From Pseudomonadota bacterium (GTDB taxonomy: Bacteria > Pseudomonadota > Alphaproteobacteria > Caulobacterales > Caulobacteraceae), in assembly GCA_023445705.1 (NCBI GenBank), contig JAEXKM010000456.1:1-5061 (forward strand): a DNA stretch of 5,061 nucleotides. The letters run 5' to 3'. How positions within the stretch are numbered: the stretch's first letter is position 1; every line of letters begins with the position of its first letter. The notes under the pieces are model-generated. The model saw only the letters and a program-made list of their open reading frames with translations, was not told the origin of the DNA and searched no databases. Positions 1 to 5,061 of the stretch are shown piece by piece. Made by a program: the position numbers and the translations under genes.

Positions 1-380
1 ATCTAGGCATGACGGTCCCGAACTTCCCCAACCTGTTCATGATCTACGGCCCGAACACCAACATCGTGGTCAACGGCTCGATCATCTTCTTTTCGGAGTG
101 CAGCGTTCGCTACATCGTGGGCTGCCTGAAGCTGCTGGCGGAAACGGGGATGGACGCGATGGAGCCGCGCCAGGACGTCTTCGAGGCGTTCAACGCGCGG
201 GTGGACGAGGGCAACAAGCTGATGGCTTGGGGCGCTCCCCAGGTCACGAGCTGGTACAAGAATGAAACCGGCCGCGTCAGCCAGAACTGGCCCTTCGCCC
301 TGATGGATTATTGGCGCGCGACCTTAGCGCCGGATCCGAAGGATTTCGTGCTCACGCGAAGCGCCGAACTGGTGAGCTAG
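1..380 (+). CDS. Flavin-containing monooxygenase, C-terminal part (4-hydroxyacetophenone / Baeyer-Villiger type), 5' truncated by window edge
   Basis: This is the C-terminal ~125 codons of a gene that begins outside the window. The frame is open from base 3; bases 1-2 (AT) are the end of a preceding codon, which would fit the Tyr of the usual YLGMTVPxFPNLF motif. Visible landmarks are LGMTVPNFPNLFMIYGPNTN, then the NIVVNGSIIFFSEC stretch and the SWYKNETGRVSQNWP segment near the C-terminus. They are typical of the NAD(P)H- and FAD-dependent monooxygenases related to 4-hydroxyacetophenone monooxygenase, which insert oxygen into ketones or oxidise other soft centres in the cytoplasm. The FAD- and NADP-binding Rossmann motifs lie upstream and cannot be checked. 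The internal ATG at 9 is not the real start, because the motif it interrupts begins before it. The stop is TAG at 378-380. The substrate is unknown. The family call is confident; the exact reaction is not. Confidence 0.85.
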   Translation, partial: LGMTVPNFPNLFMIYGPNTNIVVNGSIIFFSECSVRYIVGCLKLLAETGMDAMEPRQDVFEAFNARVDEGNKLMAWGAPQVTSWYKNETGRVSQNWPFALMDYWRATLAPDPKDFVLTRSAELVS

Positions 381-430
381 GAGGAGGCGAGAGCGGTTTC
401 GTGAAGCCGATAGCGGCGCGCAGCCGACGC

Positions 431-438
431 GCTATAGC
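431..438 (+). promoter_or_regulatory. Possible -10 element upstream of the FMN reductase gene
   Basis: GCTATAGC at 431-438 resembles the GCTANAWC -10 consensus reported for Caulobacter housekeeping promoters, with one mismatch. It would place a transcript start about 20 bp before the ATG at 466. I see no convincing TTGAC-type -35 at the right distance. The element also forms part of a 6-bp inverted repeat (410-415 with 430-435). This is a weak call; the gene may instead be read through from the monooxygenase. Confidence 0.2.
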
Positions 439-465
439 TTGGCCCGTCCAACACGAGGTCGCGAC

Positions 466-1035
466 ATGTCCCTGAAGCTCAACGTCATCGTCTGTTCCAC
501 CCGTCCCGGACGGGTCGGCATATCCATCGGTCGCTGGTTCGAGGCGTACGCCAAGGCGCATGGGAGCTTTGACGTGACGCTGGAGGACCTGGCCGACTAT
601 CAGCTTCCGGTCTTCGACGAGCCCCACCATCCGCGCTTGCGCCAATATGAGCACGATCACACCAAGGCCTGGAGCGCCAGCGTCGAGCGGGCGGACGCCT
701 ATGTGTTCGTGACGCCGGAGTACAACTATGGCCCGCCGCCCTCTCTGGTGAACGCGATGAACTACCTGGTCGCCGAGTGGCGCGACAAGGTGGCCGGATT
801 TGTCAGCTATGGCGGCGTCTCGGGCGGGATGCGCGCCGTCCAGGCCGAGAAGCTGATGATGACGAACTTCAAGATCATGCCCCTGCCCGAGCAGGTGCTG
901 ATCCCCAACTTTCCCCAGCATCTGGGCGCCGAGAAGCGCTTCACGCCCAATGAGCTGCATGAGACCTCGGCCAAGGCGATGCTCGACGAGTTGGCGCGTT
1001 GGGGCGCGGCGCTGAAGGCGATGCGCCAGGCCTAG
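466..1035 (+). CDS. NAD(P)H-dependent FMN reductase / NADPH quinone reductase-like flavoprotein
   Basis: The product is 189 aa with a flavodoxin-like fold of the NADPH-dependent FMN reductase family (PF03358 type), a usual length for the family. These soluble cytoplasmic proteins bind FMN and reduce flavins, quinones or azo compounds with NAD(P)H. The N-terminal beta strand and phosphate-binding loop read VIVCSTRPGRVG (residues ~7-18). The signature TPEYNYGPPPSLVNAMNYL lies at ~83-101, and the flavin-contacting VSYGGVSGGMRA at ~113-124. The ATG at 466 is chosen because GAGG at 455-458 sits 7 nt upstream and the homologous region starts there; a longer in-frame TTG start at 439 lacks such support. 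It lies 85 bp after the monooxygenase and 28 bp before the cation transporter, all on one strand. It might supply reduced flavin or handle quinone products, but single-component monooxygenases of the upstream type do not need a separate reductase. The exact substrate is undetermined. Confidence 0.88.
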   Translation: MSLKLNVIVCSTRPGRVGISIGRWFEAYAKAHGSFDVTLEDLADYQLPVFDEPHHPRLRQYEHDHTKAWSASVERADAYVFVTPEYNYGPPPSLVNAMNYLVAEWRDKVAGFVSYGGVSGGMRAVQAEKLMMTNFKIMPLPEQVLIPNFPQHLGAEKRFTPNELHETSAKAMLDELARWGAALKAMRQA

Positions 1036-1051
1036 GCGCTTCGCCGATCGT

Positions 1052-1062
1052 GAGGAGGGAGG
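1052..1062 (+). promoter_or_regulatory. Strong ribosome binding site of the cation transporter gene
   Basis: The purine run GAGGAGGGAGG contains a full AGGAGG (1053-1058) ending 5 nt before the ATG at 1064. It fixes this ATG as the start and suggests efficient, independent translation initiation rather than dependence on coupling to the FMN reductase stop 28 bp upstream. Confidence 0.75.
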
Positions 1063-1063
1063 C

Positions 1064-1978
1064 ATGGCCGGAGATTCAAAGATCGCCGTCTATGCCGCCG
1101 CCGCGGGCAATCTGGCGATCGCGGCCAGCAAGTTCGTCGCCTACGTCTTCACGGGCTCCTCGGCCATGCTCACCGAGGCGATCCACTCGGTCGTCGACAC
1201 CGGCAACCAGGGCCTGCTGCTTCTCGGGATGAAGCGCGCCGCTCGGGCGCCCGACGCCAGCCATCCGTTCGGCTACGGCATGGAACTCTATTTCTGGAGC
1301 TTCGTCGTCGCGCTGATGATCTTTGCCCTGGGTGGGGCGGTCTCGATCTATGAGGGTCTGCTCAAGATCGCCAACCCGGAGCCGATGAATCGCCCCTGGG
1401 TGAATTTCGTGGTCCTCGGCCTGGCGATTGGATTCGAGGGCGCCTCCTTCTCCGTGGCATGGCGCGAGAGCCGAAGCCGGGCGCCAAGGCGTCGAATGCT
1501 GTCGGCGGTTCATCGCAGCAAAGACCCGAGCCTGTTCGCGGTGCTGCTGGAGGACGCCGGCGCGCTGATCGGCCTGTGCTTCGCCTTGATCGGCGTCACG
1601 GCTGCAGTGGTGTTCGACCAGCACTGGGCCGATGGGGCCGCTTCCGTCGCGATCGGCACGTTGCTGGTCGGAGTCGCCGTTTTCATGGCGAATGAGACCC
1701 GGAGTCTGCTCGTCGGCGAAGCGGCCGCGCCGGAGACGGTCGCCGACATCCGCAGGATCCTGGCGGCCGATCCTCGCGTGGTCGAGGTGATCGAGGTGCT
1801 CAGCCTGCACCTGGGACCGCGGGAAGTGCTGGTCGGGGTGACGATCGACTTTGACGACGATCTGCCGGGCCGCGGCGTAGAGCGCGCCGCGCAGGAACTC
1901 AGCTCGGCGATCCAGGCAGCTCACCCCGAGGTGACGCGGCTCTTTCTGCGGCCCGGGGAGAGGACGACGACGCCGTGA
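1064..1978 (+). CDS. Cation diffusion facilitator (CDF) family divalent metal transporter, ZnT9-like
   Basis: The 304-aa inner-membrane protein has the CDF layout: six predicted membrane segments (roughly residues 8-30, 36-56, 75-100, 112-132, 158-182 and 190-210), then a cytosolic C-terminal domain (~225-300) with the usual alternating beta/alpha pattern. CDF proteins export Zn, Fe, Co, Mn or similar ions by proton antiport. The transport-site motif in TM2 is visible as HSVVD (H41, D45). In TM5 the usual HxxxD is replaced by FAVLLEDAG, with E163-D164 and Val at the expected His position. That pattern, with the DPSLFAVLLED context, is what I associate with the bacterial branch related to human SLC30A9. 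HPFGYGMELYFWSF after TM2 (67-80) is also typical of the family. There is no His-rich cytosolic loop; instead a basic stretch (R134-R143, RESRSRAPRRR) precedes TM5. It follows the FMN reductase by 28 bp and has its own strong Shine-Dalgarno. The metal cannot be assigned from sequence alone. Confidence 0.9.
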   Translation: MAGDSKIAVYAAAAGNLAIAASKFVAYVFTGSSAMLTEAIHSVVDTGNQGLLLLGMKRAARAPDASHPFGYGMELYFWSFVVALMIFALGGAVSIYEGLLKIANPEPMNRPWVNFVVLGLAIGFEGASFSVAWRESRSRAPRRRMLSAVHRSKDPSLFAVLLEDAGALIGLCFALIGVTAAVVFDQHWADGAASVAIGTLLVGVAVFMANETRSLLVGEAAAPETVADIRRILAADPRVVEVIEVLSLHLGPREVLVGVTIDFDDDLPGRGVERAAQELSSAIQAAHPEVTRLFLRPGERTTTP

Positions 1979-2011
1979 ACAGTGGGGCGAAAAGATAAGT
2001 CCTGGGTGCGA

Positions 2012-2057
2012 GGGATCCCCGAACCTTCGGCTAGCTTCTTCAATTGTAAGGAAGAAG
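2012..2057. terminator. Cluster of dyads between convergent genes; possible transcription end region
   Basis: The spacer between the transporter stop (1978) and the CCA end of the convergent tRNA (2058) holds three dyads. They are the palindrome GGGATCCC (2012-2019), a short CCGAA/TTCGG dyad (2019-2030), and a perfect 7-bp inverted repeat CTTCTTC/GAAGAAG with a 9-nt loop (2035-2041 with 2051-2057). The last one directly abuts the tRNA 3' end and would form in transcripts from either strand. None is followed by a T-run on either strand, so a classical intrinsic terminator is not supported. A processing or pausing structure, or chance, is equally possible. Confidence 0.25.
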
Positions 2058-2134
<77 letters not shown>

Positions 2135-2162
2135 GTGACGGCTACGTCGCCGCGAGGGGCGT

Positions 2163-2191
2163 CTGATATGACCCCTCCTGAATCGTGTCAA
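2163..2191 (-). promoter_or_regulatory. Sigma-70-type promoter of the tRNA-Asp gene
   Basis: On the minus strand a perfect -35 TTGACA (plus 2186-2191) is followed by exactly 17 bp and a -10 TATCAG (plus 2163-2168, 4 of 6 matches to TATAAT). Initiation would fall near 2156, giving a ~22-nt leader before the mature tRNA 5' end at 2134. Between the -10 and the start the minus strand reads ACGCCCC, a GC-rich discriminator of the kind known at stable-RNA promoters under stringent control. A 6-bp dyad GAGGGG/CCCCTC (2154-2159 with 2172-2177) is centred on the -10. A GANTC site (GAATC, 2180-2184) lies inside the spacer. Confidence 0.75.
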
Positions 2192-2209
2192 CGGGCAAGT
2201 TGGCTGAGC

Positions 2210-2218
2210 TGTGGATAA
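2210..2218 (-). promoter_or_regulatory. Consensus DnaA box
   Basis: The plus strand reads TGTGGATAA, the exact reverse complement of the bacterial DnaA box TTATCCACA. It lies just upstream of the -35 of the tRNA-Asp promoter and about 250 bp before nuoA. I see no second good box nearby, so it does not look like a replication origin. It could be a single DnaA regulatory or titration site, or a chance match. Confidence 0.4.
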
Positions 2219-2413
2219 ACTGCCCGATCCTGCATTTTCTTTCATTTCGCCCCGCGCAGGGGATGGATGAATTGCGAGTAGTTATCATTCGTAATTGTTG
2301 TCGAGCTGAAGATCACCCAACTGGCTGCGAGCTTCAGGCGCAGGCGACGGCTGCGAATTTCTCAGACAACACAATGTGCGCGCATTTGGATACCGCTGGT
2401 CGCACCACTCCGT

Positions 2414-2442
2414 TTGAACCCTGCGCAATGCTGGTCTAGAAG
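2414..2442 (+). promoter_or_regulatory. Candidate promoter of the nuo operon
   Basis: TTGAAC at 2414-2419 and TAGAAG at 2437-2442 are separated by 17 bp and each matches four of six consensus sigma-70 positions. Initiation would be near 2449 and leave a ~20-nt leader containing the nuoA Shine-Dalgarno. The match is only fair, and an alternative promoter near the AT-rich patch at 2281-2300 (TATCAT at 2283-2288, no good -35) cannot be excluded. Confidence 0.3.
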
Positions 2443-2458
2443 GGCGCGCGACTCCTCC

Positions 2459-2463
2459 GAGGA
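2459..2463 (+). promoter_or_regulatory. Ribosome binding site of nuoA
   Basis: GAGGA ends 4 nt before the ATG at 2468. It supports that ATG over an in-frame upstream start at 2414 (18 codons earlier), whose extension is hydrophilic and unlike NuoA and would cover the candidate promoter. The GANTC site GATTC (2462-2466) overlaps it. Confidence 0.6.
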
Positions 2464-2467
2464 TTCC

Positions 2468-2845
2468 ATGAACGCCTTTCTTCTGCAGTATCTGCCCATC
2501 GTGATCTTCCTAGGGATCGCGACGGTCCTAGGCCTCGCCTTCATCGTGGCCTCCGCTACGCTCGCGCCGACAGCCCCCGATCCGGAAAAGCTGTCGACCT
2601 ACGAGTGCGGCTTCAACGCCTTCGATGATGCGCGGATGAAGTTCGACGTCAGGTTCTACCTGGTCTCGATCCTATTCATCATCTTTGACCTTGAAGTGGC
2701 GTTCCTGTTCCCGTGGGCCGTATCGCTCATGAAGCTGCCGCCGGAAGTGGCGCAGTTCGCCTTCTGGTCGATGATGACTTTCCTGGGCGTTCTGACTGTC
2801 GGCTTCATCTATGAATGGAAGAAAGGCGCCCTGGAATGGGAGTGA
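2468..2845 (+). CDS. nuoA: NADH-quinone oxidoreductase subunit A (ND3-like)
   Basis: The 125-aa integral membrane subunit of respiratory complex I is homologous to mitochondrial ND3. It sits where the membrane arm meets the peripheral arm, near the quinone channel. Three membrane segments are visible at about residues 8-30, 62-84 and 95-115. The loop between TM1 and TM2 has the hallmark STYECGF (43-49), whose Cys47 corresponds to the switch-loop cysteine of ND3. TM2 carries the conserved acidic pair in FDLEVAFLFPWA (D74, E76). The length is normal for the family. It is the first gene of the nuo operon; its last 10 bp overlap the start of nuoB (stop TGA at 2843-2845), implying translational coupling. 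Confidence 0.97.
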   Translation: MNAFLLQYLPIVIFLGIATVLGLAFIVASATLAPTAPDPEKLSTYECGFNAFDDARMKFDVRFYLVSILFIIFDLEVAFLFPWAVSLMKLPPEVAQFAFWSMMTFLGVLTVGFIYEWKKGALEWE

Positions 2846-3396
2846 TCGTTCCCGCGGGTTCGGCCGGCCGTTCGACGGTCGAAGGCTACGACCCCAAGCT
2901 CCATGACCCGTTCTTCGACGGCATTTCCGGTGAACTGGCCGACAAGGGCTTTATCACTGCGGCCGCCGATGACCTGATCACCTGGGCCCGGACGGGCTCG
3001 CTGATGTGGATGACCTTCGGTCTCGCCTGCTGCGCGGTCGAGATGATGCAGGCATCGATGCCGCGCTACGACCTTGAGCGCTATGGCTTCGCGCCGCGGG
3101 CTTCTCCGCGTCAGTCGGACGTGATGATCGTCGCGGGCACGCTCTGCAACAAGATGGCCCCGGCTCTCCGCAAGGTCTACGACCAGATGCCGGAGCCGCG
3201 GTACGTCATCTCCATGGGCTCGTGCGCCAACGGCGGCGGCTACTACTACTTCTCCTATTCCGTGGTGCGCGGCTGCGACCGGATCGTTCCGGTCGACATT
3301 TACGTGCCGGGCTGCCCGCCGACCGCCGAAGCGCTGGTCTATGGCGTGCTGCAGCTCCAGAAGAAGATCCGCCGGACGGGGACGATCGAGCGATGA
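2836..3396 (+). CDS. nuoB: NADH-quinone oxidoreductase subunit B (PSST, Fe-S cluster N2)
   Basis: The 186-aa peripheral subunit of complex I binds the terminal [4Fe-4S] cluster N2 and passes electrons to ubiquinone. The four cluster ligands are visible: the tandem Cys65-Cys66 in FGLACCAVEMM, Cys130 in SMGSCANGGG, and Cys160 in YVPGCPPTAEAL. The quinone-side segment MQASMPRYDLERYGFAPRAS (71-90) is intact. The N-terminus (MGVIVPAGSAGRS) is variable and the C-terminus RTGTIER is typical of alphaproteobacteria. The ATG at 2836 lies 10 bp inside nuoA; AAGG at 2823-2826 could serve as its Shine-Dalgarno. An in-frame GTG two codons later (2842) forms a GTGA overlap with the nuoA stop and is an alternative. 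It overlaps nuoC by 4 bp (ATGA). Confidence 0.97.
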   Translation: MGVIVPAGSAGRSTVEGYDPKLHDPFFDGISGELADKGFITAAADDLITWARTGSLMWMTFGLACCAVEMMQASMPRYDLERYGFAPRASPRQSDVMIVAGTLCNKMAPALRKVYDQMPEPRYVISMGSCANGGGYYYFSYSVVRGCDRIVPVDIYVPGCPPTAEALVYGVLQLQKKIRRTGTIER

Positions 3397-4004
3397 GCTG
3401 GCCCGTCACCGAAGAAACCCTTGAGGCCCTGGGCAATCAGATCCTCACTTCCGGCACGGGCGCCATCGCCGGCTATCACCTGGCCTATGGCGAACTGACC
3501 CTTACCGGTCCGGCGAACCGCGTGGTCGAGGCGCTGACCCAACTGCGTGACCAGTTCGGCTTCCATCAGCTCATCGACCTGTGCGGGGTCGACTATCCGG
3601 AGCGCGCCCAGCGTTTCGACGTGGTCTATCACCTGCTGTCGATGACCAAGAACCAGCGCCTGCGCTTCAAGGTGCAGACCGACGAGGACACGCCGGTTCC
3701 CACGATCACGGGCGTGTTCCCGTGCGCGGACTGGTACGAGCGCGAAGCCTTCGACATGTACGGCGTGTTCTTTGATGGACACCCCGACCTGCGCCGGATC
3801 CTGACGGACTACGGCTTCCACGGCCATCCGCTGCGGAAGGACTTCCCGATGACCGGTTATGTCGAGCTGCGTTACGACGACGAGCTCAAGCGCGTGGTCT
3901 ACGAGCCGGTGAAGTCCGTCGAGTTCCGCAACTGGGACTTCATGAGTCCGTGGGAGGGCGCTGAGTACGTCCTGCCGGGCGACGAGAAAGCGGAGGCGAA
4001 GTGA
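3393..4004 (+). CDS. nuoC: NADH-quinone oxidoreductase subunit C (30 kDa subunit)
   Basis: The 203-aa hydrophilic connecting-module subunit of complex I packs against NuoD and has no cofactor of its own. The 30-kDa family signature is clear: ERE-A-FDMYGVFFDGHPDL from residue 116, then RRILTDYGFHGHPLRKDFP to ~152. The C-terminal tail VEFRNWDFMSPWEGAEYVLPGD is typical of alphaproteobacterial and mitochondrial versions. The start is the ATG at 3393, in an ATGA overlap with the nuoB stop; a far upstream start in this frame would run through nuoB and encode low-complexity Arg/Leu sequence. nuoC and nuoD are separate genes here, not fused as in Escherichia coli. The stop TGA (4002-4004) shares its last base with the nuoD ATG. 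Confidence 0.96.
   Translation: MSWPVTEETLEALGNQILTSGTGAIAGYHLAYGELTLTGPANRVVEALTQLRDQFGFHQLIDLCGVDYPERAQRFDVVYHLLSMTKNQRLRFKVQTDEDTPVPTITGVFPCADWYEREAFDMYGVFFDGHPDLRRILTDYGFHGHPLRKDFPMTGYVELRYDDELKRVVYEPVKSVEFRNWDFMSPWEGAEYVLPGDEKAEAK
3992..3996 (+). promoter_or_regulatory. Ribosome binding site of nuoD
   Basis: GGAGG lies within the last codons of nuoC, 7 nt before the ATG at 4004. This favours that ATG over the directly preceding in-frame GTG at 4001, which would be only 4 nt away. Confidence 0.6.
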
Positions 4005-5061
4005 TGGCTGACGACGCTTCGACCCCGGTGACCCTGCCGGAAACCCCCGTCCGCAAGTTCAACATCAACTTCGGCCCTCAGCACCCGGCGGCGCACGGCG
4101 TGCTGCGTCTGGTGCTCGAGCTCGACGGTGAAATCGTCGAGCGCGTGGACCCGCACGTGGGTCTGCTGCATCGCGGCACCGAGAAGCTGATGGAGTACCG
4201 GACGTACCTTCAGAACGTCCCGTATCTCGACCGCCTCGACTACGTGGCGCCGATGAACCAGGAGCACGCGTTTTGCCTGGCGATCGAGAAGCTGCTCGGC
4301 GTCGAGGTTCCGATCCGCGGGCAGATCATCCGTGTGATGTTCTCGGAAATCGGCCGGATCCTGAACCACCTGCTGAACGTGACGACCCAGGCCATGGACG
4401 TCGGCGCTCTGACCCCGCCGCTGTGGGGCTTCGAAGAGCGCGAAAAGCTGATGGTGTTCTATGAGCGGGCCTGCGGCGCCCGCCTGCACGCCAACTACTT
4501 CCGTCCGGGCGGTGTACACCAGGACCTGCCGGAAGCGCTGGTCGACGACATCCGCGACTGGGCGGTGGCCTTCGAGCGTCCGATCAACGACATCGACAAG
4601 CTGATCACCGGCAACCGCATCTTCAAGCAACGCAACGTCGACATCGGCGTGGTGAGCCGCGAAGAAGCCATCAACTGGGGCTTTTCAGGCGTCATGGTGC
4701 GCGGTTCGGGCATCGCCTGGGACCTGCGCCGCTCGCAGCCGTACGAATGCTATGACGACTTCGAGTTCGACATCCCCCTGGGTGTGAACGGCGACTGCTA
4801 CGACCGCTATCTCTGCCGTATGGAAGAGATGCGTCAGAGTGCGAAGATCATCATCCAATGCGCTGATCGGCTTAAGAAAACGCCGGGCGCGGTGATGAGC
4901 GAGGACAATAAGGTCGTGCCGCCGCGGCGTGGCGAGATGAAGCGTTCCATGGAAGCGCTGATCCACCACTTCAAGCTCTACACCGAAGGCTTCAGAACGC
5001 CTGAGGGAGAGGTCTATGCGGCCGTCGTAGCGCCCTAGGGCGAGTTCGGCGTCTATGTGGT
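4004..5061 (+). pseudogene. nuoD: NADH-quinone oxidoreductase subunit D (49 kDa subunit), interrupted by in-frame TAG and cut by window edge
   Basis: This is the 49-kDa subunit of complex I, which forms the ubiquinone-reduction pocket with NuoB. The first 344 codons are intact and highly typical. FGPQHPAAHGVLRL carries His27 and His31 (the latter equivalent to the quinone-site His59 of the bovine subunit). LLHRGTEKL follows at 54-62. RLDYVAPMNQEH holds Tyr80 (bovine Tyr108 equivalent), and Asp132 matches bovine Asp160. FKQRNVDIGVV and GSGIAWDLRRSQPYECYDDFEFD also match the family. Codon 345 is TAG (5036-5038), where homologues have the Lys of APKGEFGVY; the same frame then reads GEFGVYV to the edge. 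A TAG instead of AAG would remove about 60 C-terminal residues, including the conserved end of the subunit. Nearby E-to-V (codon 342) is also unusual. It may be a true nonsense mutation or sequence error near a contig end; I think error is more likely. The recognisable open part is 4004-5038. Confidence 0.85.

Larger units (their letters stand above)
2135..2467. other. Divergent intergenic region between tRNA-Asp and nuoA
   Basis: These 333 bases hold no convincing gene. The left part is the tRNA promoter. Next is a consensus DnaA box (2210-2218), then a small CCCC/GGGG dyad (2251-2263). An AT-rich patch follows around 2281-2300 (6 G or C in 20 bases), clearly unlike the surrounding coding DNA. 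Two copies of GGCTGCGA lie at 2323-2330 and 2349-2356, with a tandem CAGGCG pair between them (2335-2346). A weak sigma-70-like promoter (2414-2442), two GANTC sites (2450-2454 and 2462-2466) and the nuoA Shine-Dalgarno complete it. Short open frames here run through the tRNA or regulatory DNA and have no recognisable protein content. Confidence 0.7.

Noticed and set aside
380..475. Shine-Dalgarno-like GGAGGAGG after the monooxygenase stop, with a 24-codon GTG frame (401-475)
   Set aside because: The spacing to the GTG is too long (~13 nt), the peptide is Arg/Ala-rich, and it ends out of frame just inside the next gene. A leader peptide cannot be supported.
352..1065. Minus-strand open frame opposite the FMN reductase (~237 codons)
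   Set aside because: Its composition is that of an antisense frame, with no recognisable motifs, and the plus strand has an unmistakable flavoprotein with a good Shine-Dalgarno.
2210..2300. Replication origin (DnaA box next to an AT-rich patch)
   Set aside because: There is only one good DnaA box, no cluster of boxes, and none of the usual origin-neighbour genes. The AT-rich patch is short.
3899..4630. Minus-strand open frame opposite nuoC/nuoD (~243 codons)
   Set aside because: It is antisense to highly conserved complex I genes. The His/Val/Asp/Gln-rich translation is the typical complement of GC-rich codons.

Overview
The window looks like chromosomal DNA of an alphaproteobacterium, most likely a member of the Caulobacterales (Caulobacter or Phenylobacterium type). 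The grounds are the GC-rich coding sequence, the character of the NuoA-B-C-D proteins (separate, unfused nuoC and nuoD, tightly overlapping), and GANTC sites near promoters. The genus is inferred by recognition and was not tested by search.

Layout, left to right. (1) The left edge holds the last ~125 codons of a flavin-dependent monooxygenase of the 4-hydroxyacetophenone / Baeyer-Villiger type. (2) After 85 bp comes a complete NAD(P)H-dependent FMN reductase-like flavoprotein (466-1035). (3) 28 bp further on is a complete cation diffusion facilitator with a very strong Shine-Dalgarno sequence (1064-1978). These three genes share a strand and may be at least partly co-transcribed. (4) A short spacer with several small dyads separates the transporter from a convergent tRNA-Asp(GTC) gene on the minus strand (2058-2134). 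The tRNA has a clear sigma-70-type promoter (TTGACA, 17 bp, TATCAG) and a GC-rich discriminator. (5) A divergent intergenic region of 333 bp (2135-2467) separates the tRNA from the respiratory operon. It contains a consensus DnaA box, three GANTC motifs, an AT-rich patch, short direct repeats and a weak candidate promoter for nuoA. (6) From 2468 to the right edge runs the start of the nuo operon for respiratory complex I: nuoA, nuoB, nuoC and nuoD, which overlap by 10, 4 and 1 bp.

NuoA is a membrane-arm subunit at the junction with the peripheral arm. NuoB carries the terminal Fe-S cluster N2. NuoC and NuoD complete the connecting module, and NuoD with NuoB forms the ubiquinone pocket. Together they are the electron-delivery end of a proton-pumping NADH:quinone oxidoreductase, whose remaining genes presumably lie to the right.

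The main anomaly is an in-frame TAG in nuoD at codon 345 (5036-5038), exactly where the family normally has a conserved lysine. The normal reading frame continues after it to the edge of the window. This is either a real nonsense mutation or, more likely, sequence error near an end. Otherwise the region is ordinary core-genome DNA; I see no mobile element, CRISPR array, phage gene, defence system or novel multi-gene system.
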